Below are positions 43,017-55,194 of a DNA stretch of 64,000 bases, one piece after another. Each line of letters opens with the position of its first letter. Position 1 is the stretch's first letter. Location: assembly GCA_942159475.1 (NCBI GenBank), contig OW804094.1, positions 15,435,708 through 15,499,707 of the forward strand. Reading direction: 5' to 3'. The notes under the pieces were generated by a model. The model saw only the letters and a program-made list of their open reading frames with translations. It made no database searches and had not been told where the DNA came from. This DNA comes from Sthenelais limicola. Its lineage: Eukaryota; Annelida; Polychaeta; Phyllodocida; Sigalionidae. A program made the translations under genes and the position numbers.

Positions 43017-43730
43017 TATAAGAGCGACGTCTGTGGCCTGCCTATCATTTGTCCATTAATTAAAGGTATTTCATCACCAATTTAGGCCCATTGATAAATC
43101 GGCAGATAGATATAGCAGATAGTTTAATATAATCATCATACCACATATATATATGGGGCACTGGAAGAGGGGCTTAGTTTTGTTATGTAAGTTGATCATT
43201 GCGTCAATCTGATTGATGGCATGCATACAAGGCATACATATATAGGCATTGGCTTTGCAGATTGCTTATACACTTATATATGCTCATAATGTGGTTATTA
43301 GTAAACGAATCCAATGTTTAATTACCAAATGTTTAGAATATGGGAACTCATAGGATTATGTCATTATATTCCAGATTCTTCTTCTGCGTTAATCCAATAC
43401 ACTGAACGTTTGTCCTTGTGACCGGCATATAGTAATGGGTAGGCAGACGGACAAGCAGATATAAAAACAAATATATAAATAGATTGGTATGTAGATAGAC
43501 ACGGACAGATGACGGATATATTTACACAACAAACTATGAATTTGTGACAACCCAGTATCAAACTCACAATGTCATATACTACTCACACCCATTGCGCTCG
43601 CAGTGCGCCGGGAACGCAATGGATAAGAGTACCCATGAACCGTAAGCTACGCTCCATGTCTGGACATTTTGTTAGCTTTATCATTATAATTACGCCTATG
43701 ACTGTATAATATGACTATTCTATGACCAGA
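43017..43730. other. AT-rich non-coding DNA
   Basis: Nothing recognised. Confidence 0.5.
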
Positions 43731-43815
43731 TGTGATGTGTTACAGACAAATGAGTCACAAGTCCCCCCAAAATAGATTTTGAGATATCCTCATATTGAAA
43801 AGATGGGGTATTGAA
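43731..43815 (-). repeat. MITE family B fragment, copy 5
   Basis: The left terminus and about 45 bp of interior ('tttgagatatcctcatatt') are present; the rest is absent. Confidence 0.8.
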
Positions 43816-44806
43816 TTATGTATAATGTTTTTAATGAATAAAAGGGGAGTAGAGGCTCCAGAAAACGACACGAAGAACGATACTTTAAGGTATTTAGAAT
43901 AAGAATGTTAATTTAAAGTATGTTGTATAATTGTCATAATGGTGTTACTAGAAGATAATGTTTTGCAATTAGTCTTAACGTTTACTTGTAGCCTACTCCT
44001 GATCAGATAAAACAAGAAAGAATATGGATGAATAGAAATGTGAAATCAAAAAACAAAATGTTAAATTGGAATCACAAATAAACCAAAGAAAACACCAGTT
44101 TACTATCATTTTCTGACACATAGAATAGAACATAGATAGCCCTAATAGAAGTGGTCCGAATTGAAAAATCCCCATTGGCCCACCGAGGCCAGAATGAAGG
44201 CTCACGGTCAATTTGGACCGGAACTGGGGCCAGAAACATTTGTTTACATTTTGTGCCATAGGAAAGTGTATGGACGTAGAGAGGACCCCACATTAAATGT
44301 CATTTTAGCAATAGAAAAACATCTAATATAACCACCAAATTAGAGGATATAAAACACAACACTATGCACATCAGTTAAGCTCTCATCGGATACCATGTCA
44401 GCTCCAAGAAATTCAATAAATTGGGTTAATTTAAATGGCTAAAATCAAGTCCATCTTACAGACAGACATGTAGATGAACCAACTGACCTATGCCCAGCTT
44501 GCCGGGTACACTGCCCGTCTTAAATTAGTGTCAGATGCACCGATCTAAGGCCAAATGGCCAATTCGAAAGAACTCTATTGAAGGACGCCCTTGGATGAGA
44601 TGGATGTGTGTTGGATGCATGTGGAAGAGATGTATGTTGTAGTACATGTTAATTGGCTCTGGTAGATAGTCCTTTCCTATTGTACCGACTATTCCACTAG
44701 TGCCAAATACCATGCACCACCCTCCACCAGTACTCATTATCCTTCAGGCTCCTCATGCATGTCTGATGACTTTAGTTTCTAATTGAAGGTACATTTCTTT
44801 TCAAAT
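43816..44806. other. Non-coding DNA
   Basis: No gene recognised. The phrase ATTCCACTAGTGCCAAAT at about 44691 recurs at about 45501. Confidence 0.5.
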
Positions 44807-44985
44807 GCCGTATATCCCCGTTTATAAGCCCGGGTTTATATTAATTTCAAATGGTGATAGACCAGGCTTATATTCGGGGTAAGGATTATAGTGCTTATTT
44901 TACCATAAGAATGTGTTTACCCCCGGCTTATAAACGGGGCCCGGCTCATAAACGGGGCCCGGCTTATAAACGGGGAAATACGGTA
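44807..44985. mobile_element. MITE family G (CCCCGTTTATAA type)
   Basis: CCGTATATCCCCGTTTATAA at the left is mirrored by TTATAAACGGGGAAATACGG at the right. The interior is dense in 'cccggcttataaacgggg' units. About 178 bp, non-coding. Confidence 0.85.
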
Positions 44986-45633
44986 GTCTAGAACTTAAAT
45001 TGTTTTACCACATACAACTAGGATTTGGATGACGAGGTGTTAGTATACAAATGCAACTGTTTTAAATAAGTGGGATTATTATTGTTACATTACAGTAACA
45101 CTCTAAGAAGACCTGTTTGAAAAAACCCTCAGAATTGTGTGGTCGCAGAAGGTTTGCATTCGTTGACCATTACCGTCACAATGACATTGTAGTACGTACC
45201 CAAAGGAAACTTAAAAACTTTTACTTGGAAAATAATACATGAACTGATATGTTAAACCGAAGGTTGTTATTGGTATAAAACACGGGCATTGGCTCGGACC
45301 ATTGACCATCGGATTCATTTATATAATAACTGATGATGTTTTTGATGGTGTTGATTGTTGTCTCATCCTGTATGGTTGCAAATAATTCTCACTAACGGTC
45401 GCAAGGTCGCATGGCGGTGGTTGCAAGCGTTACTAACGGTCGCATGATGGTTGCATGGTTGTTGGCATCAATGAAATCCACATCATAGAGTAAATGACCA
45501 TTCCACTAGTGCCAAATGCACACAAACCATCTTATTCTCAGATGCCTTCCTTCTGTCCACGTGTATCCTCCTATAGAAACCAAAGAAAAGAGCAGTATTA
45601 GTTATCAATGTTTTGTATTTTTCTTTTAAGAAA
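44986..45633. other. Non-coding DNA
   Basis: Contains imperfect repeats of 'actaacggtcgca' (about 45390-45440). No gene recognised. Confidence 0.5.
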
Positions 45634-45778
45634 TAATAACAGGAAGATTAAAGGGCCTAGTCCACTAAACCGATTCTCATGCGATTCTCACAGAATATAA
45701 AGGACAAGAGTCCTCTGCGGCGCAAAGTCGCATGAGAATCGGCTTAGTGGACTAGGCCCTTTAATCTTCCTGTTATTA
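45634..45778. mobile_element. MITE family E, copy 2, within a longer palindrome
   Basis: The family E core (TTAA-AGGGCCTAGTCC...GGACTAGGCCCT-TTAA) is flanked by a further 14 bp that are themselves inverted (TAATAACAGGAAGA / TCTTCCTGTTATTA). The whole is a 145-bp near-perfect palindrome with arms of about 52 bp. Confidence 0.9.
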
Positions 45779-45906
45779 CCAAGTATTATCAAGTAATTCT
45801 TGTTCATGTAATAACTAAGAATCAAACCCGAAAATAAATCGATGGCATCCTAAACAAATCTATTAAGTAATCATTGGGTGAATAGCTATAGGGGTTAATA
45901 ATCATT

Positions 45907-46298
45907 TGTGATGTGTATCAGGAAAATGAGTCATAAGTCGCAAAATTGATATTTTTCAAAGTGTTTTTTTCACAAGATCATATTATTGGAATGTTCTAAT
46001 CTTTGGGGAGTTCATCACTTATAGCTATATCAATCGATGTATCAAGTTTCAGGACAATCTATGTAACATATCCTTGCGTTTTAAAGGTCCTCATATGGAG
46101 TATATTTGGTTACTTTACTGTTTATTGACCCCCAGAAATATATTTTTTCAAAAACGAAAATATCAAACTTTAAATCTAGAAATACTTATTAGATTATTAC
46201 TATCATTGGAATCGGCTTGATCTCATCTTTTCAAATATAATGGTATCTCAAAATCTATTTTTTGCGACTTATGACTCATTTTCCTGAAACACATCACA
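45907..46298 (+). mobile_element. MITE family B, copy 6
   Basis: Full-length copy, TGTGATGTGTATCAGGAAAA...CCTGAAACACATCACA. Confidence 0.92.
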
Positions 46299-47536
46299 TT
46301 TCTGTGCGTCGTAAATAGCAAATGGTCCTCTCTTCGGTTTCGAACTGATCTCGAAACGGTCAGCTAACCAGACTCACCCCTTTGGGTTTTGTCTGGGTTA
46401 TTGACCAGTTTTCCGAAGCGGGTAATTTGCTATAATAATCAATCGAGACGGAAGACCTAAGAGGATTCGATTCCCGAGAGGTCTTGTCTGCGTATCGTAT
46501 CGAGATTGATTACAAACCAACTTATTAAATACTTATTTAGATGTTTTCAATATTTTTCTAGATGCTTACCAATATGTGAACCCTTTATTACAATAATGTG
46601 TGTGTGTGGGGGGGGGGGGGGGGTTACTGCCAACCGGTTAAAATGTTTATTATGTTGATTCGCTGCCGTCTTTGATAAACCAGATTGTTTGTTTCAGCTA
46701 GACATTATGTACCAGGTACATTGTTCTCAGTATTGGCTGATTATCAATACATTTAGTATAGAAAGGAAAAAATATCATCAAAGAAGCAATATTTATAGCT
46801 AACCTTCATTTTAGAAAAAGAAGGTCGGGTGAGCTGCAGACTTCCCAGACTCGCATGGCAGTTATCGAACGCATATGTAATGAAAAAGGGGACTGCTGCT
46901 AATTGTAAGATCTGGGGGAATATTTGATGATGTTTAGACTGCCACACTCTCACTATGCCATATATCGTGTCTTTAAGGAAGAAAAGAAAGGAAAGCAAAA
47001 TAAAAGCCCCTCTCTCTTTTCTATTATTGTTCATGCCTCCCCGAAACCCACAATTATTTGTATCAGGCCAGATTTGTATCTGACATTAAACTTTTCAACT
47101 TCCATATTTACCAATTTGTTTTAAATGATATTTTACACCTTTGAGCCCGCTTCTGAAACACAAGGAAATAATTCCTTTAAAAATCAAATTGTGAAAAACG
47201 GATATATAATGCTTAGGAGTAGAAAGAATTTGTTCGATGTTCCATTATGTTTAGGTTTTCCATGGTATTATACAAATTCAAACTAGCTCGCCAGGCTGTC
47301 CTTAAAAGGATTATAACACAATTAATGAAGAATTAAGACATCTCTATGGTCATAATTAATACAGCACCCATTTAAATAAAGAATGTTCATTGTTATATCT
47401 TTATCATAAAGAATCTCTTTATATTATAAAGATGAAAGTGCATAAATTACATGGTCCATTTCGATGTAACTGATCTTAAGGTGAATAAATGGGTGGAATC
47501 TAATATTTCTATCCCAACCGGTTTACCTGAATATTT
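46299..47536. other. AT-rich non-coding DNA
   Basis: Poly-G run at about 46608-46623. No gene recognised. Confidence 0.5.
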
Positions 47537-47626
47537 TGTTTTTTGTTTTTGCAACTGACTTTATTTCTGATACCTGCCGTCTGGGCTTTTACAATTCTAA
47601 TATTCATTGCTGGAATAGAAAAGACA
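47537..47626 (+). repeat. Dispersed repeat of unknown type, copy 1
   Basis: 'gttttttgtttttgcaactg', then 'ctgataacctgccgtctggg'-like sequence and 'acaattctaa', match 63907-63980 with moderate divergence. Confidence 0.55.
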
Positions 47627-47822
47627 TGTATGAAAAAATCATTTTTTTAGTTCATTAATTTGTTCCTCAATGTCTTCGGCCATACGTCGCCATATTATCC
47701 TTTCTTTTGGACATATTTTCCTGATCTTAAAGGAATATATTACTACCTGAATATTTATATAAGAGATAGATTTCCCTTCGCTTCCCTAATGAACCCTCCT
47801 ATGCAGTAGTATAAGGAGATAT

Positions 47823-48057
47823 GGGTCACATTTTCAGAAAATGTACAATCTACACTTCTACACATCTCTCAAATTCTGCTGATTGAGAGTGAAAAATGAT
47901 AAATACCGAGTATATCTGAGTGTATTCTGTATTGTATTCATTCAATAAATCTCTCTGGTTATGTTGAATTGTGTTTTGAGTCTAATTTTTGCCTTAAATT
48001 TGGGTTATTTGTGAGGATTTCTGGATGTGAATTGTACATTTTCTGGAAACTTGACCC
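47823..48057 (+). mobile_element. MITE family A, copy 19 (A3)
   Basis: A3 signature 'caatctacacttctacacat'. Right end TTGACCC. Confidence 0.9.
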
Positions 48058-48689
48058 ATATAAGGGACATACTATGTTCCATTATCTTTAGGTCTGTTAG
48101 CCTTCAGGAGAGGTAAATGGGGAGCCACAGAAGGAGAAAACGTGAGAAAAACAGAAAGGCAAGGCTGAGAAATATAATTGTAGGAACAATGAATGAAAAA
48201 AATGAATACCCATGGAAAGAGACACACCGGAATGAGACAGGAAAGATCGAGAGACACAGACAAAAGGCCCAACCGGGAGAGTAAAGTCTGAAGAAGTAAA
48301 TACGATGAAGAAGGTAAAAGCAGTGATGAGAGTATATGGAAAAACCCAATTAAAGTGGGGGAAGGAGAAAAAGGGGAGAGAAAGAGAAAATTGGATGTAA
48401 TATGTGATTGATAATGATAGAGACTTGGCTACACGGAGCACCGCCAATAGATACGACTGATCTGTGCAATGAACCGTGACGGGTCTAAGAAGGAGAGAGT
48501 CAGTCAGGCGTGGCCGATTCCCGGATGTGTTGGTAGCAACCGGATAAATACAAGCAGCGCCGCAGTGGGCATGCGCGAAGTGGGGTATTGTGGGGGATTG
48601 AATTCGACCATTTCTAGTTTAGTTATGAAATCAAATGTCTTTAGGTTGTAATTGTTTGTCACTTATAGAAATTAAATTAAATCATTTAA
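48058..48689. other. Purine-rich non-coding DNA
   Basis: GA-rich to about 48420. The overlapping antisense frames are compositional. Confidence 0.5.
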
Positions 48690-48775
48690 CGGGGTCGTGG
48701 TGGACCAGCATTGACTTCAAATCCAGCGGATTTGGGGAAATATGATGAAATCTCATTACTCCCGCCCCCAGGGCA
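48690..48775 (+). other. Possible tRNA-related (SINE-like) sequence
   Basis: 'ggggtcgtggtggaccagc' followed by 'gacttcaaatccagcggatt' resembles the D- and anticodon-arm region of a class II (Ser/Leu/Sec-type) tRNA. No clear B box or 3' acceptor strand follows, so at best it is a degenerate relic. Confidence 0.2.
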
Positions 48776-49672
48776 AGAAATTTGTTGATATAAACCACTC
48801 GCCTGGGTGGTGGCATATTTTCCTATACCATTCCCCATACCCCCGGGAGTGTATGTGATTTATTAGTATATATATATATATGTTTGCACTGGCAACAGGT
48901 TCTAACTCATTATTATTTGTTTTCACAAACTACACAATCAGCTGGCAGTTCTACATTGTTTCGTGCAGTAGGAGACAAATATACTATAAACCTATTAAAC
49001 TTCAACTGAGTTTAGATGAAACTAACATATTACTGATATTTGGGTTTCTTCTGTATCCAAAGACTAGCTCTTTAAAATGTCTATGATAAAGTGATGAAAG
49101 TGATTTCCCTGGAATAAATAGGAATGATGTTGGAGGTGTTACCATTATGCTTGAGTAGGCCTATATGGCCATAGGTTATGTATTGAGCGATTTACATAAC
49201 GATAGCATGCGTTTAAGAAATCATGAAACCTCGGGGGAAAATTAACATGCCTGAATGATCGAACCCTCAAGGGTTCTCCTGGGAACCATCAGGAAGGTTT
49301 TAACTTAAGGAAGCACATACCGTAAGCAACACAGTTGCCACTATATAGACCCGCTTCCGTCCATTTTTTCTTATTTGCAATAAGCTCTCATAATCATTGA
49401 TTTACAATGATATTTTCAGTTTAAATAAATAGAAAGAAAAAGGGATTACAGAATTACAATAAATTTCATTATTAGACCCTCAGGGTGATCTTTGATTTAT
49501 TTTCCATAAGCAATTCGATATGACCTTCTCTCCCAATATGTTTTTTTTAGAATTGTTATTGTAAGATTATCAATGAAACAGAATGGGTAATTTGAATATA
49601 GAGGGGGACATTTAAACCTAAGGTCTAGATTACCGGGGGTATAATTATTAGATGAGGGGTAATTAAGAACTG
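48776..49672. other. AT-rich non-coding DNA
   Basis: (TA)n at about 48869-48880. No gene recognised. Confidence 0.5.
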
Positions 49673-49798
49673 TTAAGGCCCATTCACATTAACACGACCA
49701 GCCGGCCGATCCTTGCCGGCTGTAATACTTTAACATTGTGTATTTTGCCGTGCGGCAGCCGTACACCAATCGGCCGTTGTAATGTGAATGGGCCTTTA
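49673..49798. mobile_element. MITE family J (AAGGCCCATTCACATTA termini)
   Basis: AAGGCCCATTCACATTA at the left and TAATGTGAATGGGCCTT at the right. About 125 bp. The interior is GC-rich with CGGCCG and CCGGCCGATC motifs. The flanks are close to TTAA (TTAA left, TTTA right). Confidence 0.85.
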
Positions 49799-49995
49799 CA
49801 CCGGCTCTTTGAAGAGGCTGTAGAGATTTGTCATTCACCATTCACAAAAGTGACACTGACTATGTTGTTGTGTCCTTACTTTGTTTATACATGTATATGG
49901 TAAATATTTAATCAAGGACCTTTTTTTTCAGCAAATGAATATATGTATACCGATATTTCGCCAAGTTTGAAATTATGGAAAAATTCAATTTGTAG

Positions 49996-50072
49996 ACAAG
50001 GCAGCCCTGGTAGCTCATGTATAACGAGAGATTATGTACTTTGTGTGTTCAAGTCTGGGCCTGACCTAGCTG
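49996..50072 (+). other. tRNA-like sequence (tRNA pseudogene or SINE head)
   Basis: 'ctggtagctcatgtataacg' matches a pol III A box, and 'gtgttcaagtctgggcctga' matches a B box about 30 bp later. That is normal tRNA spacing. The anticodon arm does not fold convincingly, so this is a relic or SINE head rather than a working tRNA. Confidence 0.35.
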
Positions 50073-50107
50073 TCCTTTCTACCAATGGTCACTAAAAATG
50101 ACATATA

Positions 50108-50506
50108 TGTGATGTGTTACAGACAAATGAGTCACAAGTCGCAAAAAATGGATTTTGAGGTATCATCATATTATTTGAAAAGGTGAGATCATGATATCAA
50201 TGATAGTAAACATGAGTACAGCTATGACATATTTCCGTATTTTTAAGTTTGATACTTTTATTTTGTGAAAAAAGAGTATTTCTGGGTGGCCAATTACTAG
50301 TAAAGTAACTAAATATACTCCATAGGATGACGTTCGAAACACAAGAATATCTTTAATGCACTGTTTTGAGATTTATTACATATTCATACGACTTAGAGCG
50401 CTATAATCTCCCCAAAAGTGAGAACATTCCAACAAAGAAATCTTGTGGATAAATCACAAAATCTCAATTTTGCGACTTGTGACTCATTTTCCTGGAACAC
50501 ATCACA
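50108..50506 (-). mobile_element. MITE family B, copy 7
   Basis: TGTGATGTGTTACAGACAAA...CCTGGAACACATCACA. The interior is in reverse orientation relative to copy 1. Confidence 0.9.
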
Positions 50507-52055
50507 TATGGTCACATCAGTATATATACTGCCCCCAACACCATGATCCCCCATCCCTGGATGTTCCCCCTGTTATTCTCATCTCAGCCTCAATATAAGG
50601 ATTAATATTCAAACGTATAATAACAAATTATTCGGAGGCCCGTTGTTCCTATGCGCACCATGCACAGTCCCTAACCAACCAAGAAACACCTATCCTAGCA
50701 ACAGGGAAAGTCCCACAAAATGTCCCTTGGTCTCTTGTATAGTGTTCCAGTATGAGGATATCCCATAGAGGAATGGCCGCAAGCAAAATATGTTTATGGA
50801 CGTTTCAGTCGGAGGTTAAAATGCAGTGTTTGGGCTGAGTTTCGAAAAAATGTTCATCAATAAATTAACGCAGTTAAAGTTGTCAAAACCCGTTTCATAT
50901 ATTTCTGACTTCCCTATTGCATGGGTTTTAATTTATCAAGTATAAAGTTAAGATATTTCACATACAGTTTATCAGATACCTTGGATTAAGGGACCACATC
51001 CAGATCATTTTGCGAACTAGGTCCTATACTCAACCCATATTGAAGTCACCAAGCCTGTTCACAAATTTCGCGAGATTAGCGAAGAATTAGAGCTCTGTCC
51101 ACTGTTGGAAAGTGCGGATCCGGAAGCTGGGAGTGGTGAAAATTGCCTCAATTTGATTTAGAATGATTGCCAAATCTCCCATTAGGATTGTATACATAAT
51201 GGTAATTCTAGATAACAATTTACAAAACATATAGGATGGAAATACTCCAATCATATTTTTCAGCGGAGTTTCGATTTAGACTTCCATGCAAAGATCTCAT
51301 ACCACTTATATAATTAATTCTATTTGAAAAACATAATCTTAAAACTGACTAATTAATTCAAGTCAGTATGAAAGTACATTTTACTCAATCATTCATTAAA
51401 TTTTAGCGGCTTATTAAATATGTATTCTGCAGTATTTGTTTCACATAGAAAAGGTGAATGTCCCATAATTTTGATTTTTTTACGTTCCTTTTTTTTTTAT
51501 CTTTGGGAGTTTAAAACAAAGTATCCAGGTTATTCGATTCGACAACAACCTTTCTTTACCTAATTCTGACGCTATCTGATAGCACCAATGAGTATGGGAT
51601 TTTAATTAGCCGTAAAGTGATGTACTATTTTAATATCTATCTTGTTTTCTTATATTTCCTCTTTTCCTCCAAAAGAATTTAGACTGACATTGTTAGAACT
51701 CTAGTAAAAATGAATTGTACACCAATATAATTTATAAGCTGACCAAAATACTTTCTCAGGAGAATCTGAACTGGCCACAAACCCAAAGGTACTCGGTAGA
51801 ATCCTGCAATATTCTATCCAGGTATAGCATCCAGCTATATTTTGGATAAAATTGGGAAATTAAATGGGATTAAATGTGACAAAATGCTAGTTATAATCAG
51901 CAGGGGAATTGACACAAATATGTCTCAAAGATAACATTTCACTACTTGATTTGATAATTCTGGGGGGTATAAGTTGGTAAAATCCTAATCTAACAGGTAA
52001 TACTTTAATAGTTGACTTATAATATTTCATTATGTTGAAGGGTTAATTGGATAAT
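50507..52055. other. AT-rich non-coding DNA
   Basis: Nothing recognised on either strand. Confidence 0.5.
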
Positions 52056-52291
52056 GGGTCAGATCTTCAGAAAATGTACAATCGGCAGACCTACACATTT
52101 AGTAAATTACGCTAAACTAGACTGGAAAATTGTCAATACTAAGTATATCCGCTTATATTTAATATTACCTTGATTCAAACAATCTGTTTGGTAGTGTTGA
52201 ACTGAATTTTTTAACCCCATTCTTTTTTTAAATTTGGATTATTTGAGAGGATTGGCGAAGGTGAATTGTACATTTTCTGTCGATTTCACCC
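52056..52291 (+). mobile_element. MITE family A, copy 20 (diverged)
   Basis: GGGTCAGATCTTCAGAAAAT...GATTTCACCC. The interior is A2-like but highly diverged. Confidence 0.87.
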
Positions 52292-52499
52292 TAAGTGCAA
52301 TTTTACTTGACTTAAAAACAATCTCATAATTGATAATTGATAAGGGGAGCCTGGAGTTATCCGGTGGTACGTGAACCCAAGATGATTGGAGGGCAGTTGT
52401 AGTGAGGCACTGGCATGGAGAAATGGTGGATGCTTGGATGGCCACTGGTGAATAGATGAAAGTGTTTTTATGATAATATTGTTACAATGGCAGCAATGG

Positions 52500-52590
52500 T
52501 GTGTGACTGTAGCGTGTGTGGGTGGGTGAGGGCTGCAGGGGGTGGGAGGGGGTGGGGGTGGGGTGGAAGGGGGGAGGAGGGTGGTCGGTG
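52500..52590. repeat. G-rich (GGGTGG)n tract
   Basis: About 90 bp of G with T. Reads as Pro/Thr-rich low-complexity on the - strand. Confidence 0.75.
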
Positions 52591-52836
52591 TCAATGTTTT
52601 ATGCCTGGTATTGATCTTACTATACAGACAACTGACTGACACACTGGTCACTCTTCTCAAGGCCTGGCCACTTATACTCTGAGGAATGATAGTTCTCAAC
52701 AATAAAATAGACGTAGATCACCAACCAAAGTCTCACTACAGACACAGTATTGTTTTAGATATTAGTCAGGAATCCTCACCACTTATCACTCATTTAATTT
52801 TTCTTATTGTCATACTTAAATTCTATTGCATAATAG

Positions 52837-52925
52837 CTTGTATGATATGATATGACATCGCTTGTATGATATGATATGATATAATATGATATAATATGAT
52901 ATAATATGATATAATATAATATATG
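52837..52925. repeat. (GATAT/AATAT)n microsatellite
   Basis: About 80 bp of 'tatgatatgatat' and 'gatataatat' units, with a partial duplication of 'cgcttgtatgatatg'. Confidence 0.9.
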
Positions 52926-53231
52926 AGTATTTAGTAAATTACTTAGGAAACTTATGTTTATTACAATTATTTTTAATCTTAGAAGAAATGTACCTGCACC
53001 CTACTGTATGATGCTACACGGGTCAGGACATAACGCAAACCACTATCACGACTGAGCCTGACACATAATTGTCCCGAATAAAGACATTTTACACACAAAA
53101 AATAAGTATAATTAGGCACCCTCGTGACTTTAAAAGCTACATTATCCGCTCAATCGACGACAGCATCTTTTTCTAAATCCTTCCATACGTACATATAATT
53201 TATTTTAGAATGTTGAGGTTATACGGTATAT

Positions 53232-53325
53232 GGGTCAGATTTTTAGAAAATGCACAATCTAAAGTTCTGCACATCTCTCAAGTTCTGCTTTAGTAGAGTG
53301 AAAAATGATAGATACTGAGTATATT
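53232..53325 (+). repeat. MITE family A fragment, copy 21 (A3)
   Basis: The left terminus and 'caatctaaagttctgcacat' are present; the homology stops near 53325. Confidence 0.82.
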
Positions 53326-54981
53326 TTTTAACATTATATGAGACGCAATCAATTTATAAGGGTTCATTAAACTGGTTTCCCGGTCTCCTTGTGCAGATTT
53401 GGATTCAAAGGAGATTTCGGATACATCGTTATAGAAGACGAATGTAATATTTTATGAAAACTATGGATAATGAATAATCAAATGCCATTCAGTTAGTGTA
53501 CAATCTGTTATATTCAAGTGATTTATTTCTTGCAGGTGAAATGACACTGTAATTCATTCACACACATTAAAAAGAAAACACGAAACTTCATTTATATGTC
53601 TGACTGGGAGGACCTGTTAATGAAGGATTCCTTTCGGGGACTTAACTTAAATTTAATTTAATTTAGACCCTATGATATTATATATGTGACCTGATCATAG
53701 CCCCCCCCCCACACACACAATGACCCTAGCTATATGTCCAAAAATACTTGGAGTATCTTAGTTATATTTAGGAATAGAAATCAAATTTCATGAAATCATT
53801 TTGGACCCCAGAAGACCGATTTTCCCAGAGTGGGTCACATAGAATTATGCATAATATTGATATACAGTCTTTACTCTGGATATTCTAGAATTGTTGGTAG
53901 AGCTAGGATTAGCATAAAATAGGCGTGACAATATGTGGACTTGGAACGTAGGCAAAGACTGGGGTTTAATCTAAGAACTTTGGAGAACCTGTATTTCTTA
54001 CAGTGTAGCTTGGGATCCAAGGAGATCTTTAAGGACAGTGAGGTCACCAAAATGCTTAGGTTCTCGCCATTTTCATTTCTTTGCTACCTGGGAAGTCTTT
54101 TTCATTTCCCCCTCTCCGTAGGTAAAATACAGACTTTGTAAATCACTGGAAAAGTAGATATGAAAGCCATTATCGTTCATGGGCTTTTTCTATACCAAGG
54201 GTCGGTTGTAACTTTCCAACTCCAACGTGTTGGTTTGTTGATGCCCAATACACAACTTAGATTGTATAACCAACTAATGCCCCCCCCCTTTTTTTTTTAC
54301 AACAATCTAGTTGGAAATGGAAATAAATCGATACCAGTGTAGTCCATCAGTATAGTTGGTAGAAATCAATTCAACATATAATAATAAGCGTTTCTGGTCA
54401 TAGAAATGAAAGAAACTCCATTGGAAGCCCTGCTTTTTTTTTTTTAGATAACTATGATACCTCAAATCTGAGTATATTGCACTGGGCTATATTAGACAGT
54501 GTTTTGCTGTAATGCAGAATGGATGAATAAATGTAGGTGAGAATGATAATTTGCGTTTTCATTTAAACCATGATTGATTGCAGGACAGGAAGGCATTATA
54601 GCTTCCCACTTTGAAGTAAAATCCCACAGGGAAGGCTGATTTTTTTCTAATTAATCACTAGTTTCTCCTCATAAAATGAATTATAAATAAAAGTGATCGA
54701 AAATAGTGATTAGAAAATTTATAGGCATACACTTTTTATTCACCACAACAATGTTTCAAATCAGCCATGCACATAACTGATTTCCAAAGTCATAAATCTT
54801 TGATTAAAATCTAGTGATTAATTCAGACCCTCCCCATATGCCCCTAGGATATAGGCTATAACTATTCTGTAGATGCCTCGTAACACAACTGTGCCTCCTA
54901 CTTCATTGTCGCTAGAGTTCGTCATCAATGTTCACATCATGAACTAAAATATTAAATATTGTGAAACCGTTTCACAGTCTA
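53326..54981. other. AT-rich non-coding DNA
   Basis: No gene recognised. Short poly-C runs at about 53701 and 54281. Confidence 0.5.
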
Positions 54982-55194
54982 TAGGTCCAAAGATGATAGT
55001 CCCTCCAAACGGAGGGAAAGCCTCTCGCCTCTCGCCTCAAACCGCAAAGTGCCATTATATATAATTCCATTAAGGTCGCAAAATGTCATTCTAATCCCAT
55101 TAGAACGCCTAGTCTTAGGCCAGGATACCGATTAGCGAAGTAGGCGTCCAATCACTTACATACAATTCTGATCTGATCTGAGGGTTTGGGCCAG
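54982..55194 (+). mobile_element. MITE-like family C, full copy
   Basis: TAGGTCCAAAGATGATAG...GGTTTGGGCCAGG. It has the same interior as 24151, with a small 'cctctcgcctctcgcctca' duplication. Confidence 0.83.

Noticed and set aside
48097..48447. 116-codon hydrophobic antisense ORF
   Set aside because: Phe/Ser-rich translation of a purine-rich strand, with other overlapping frames open as well; compositional.
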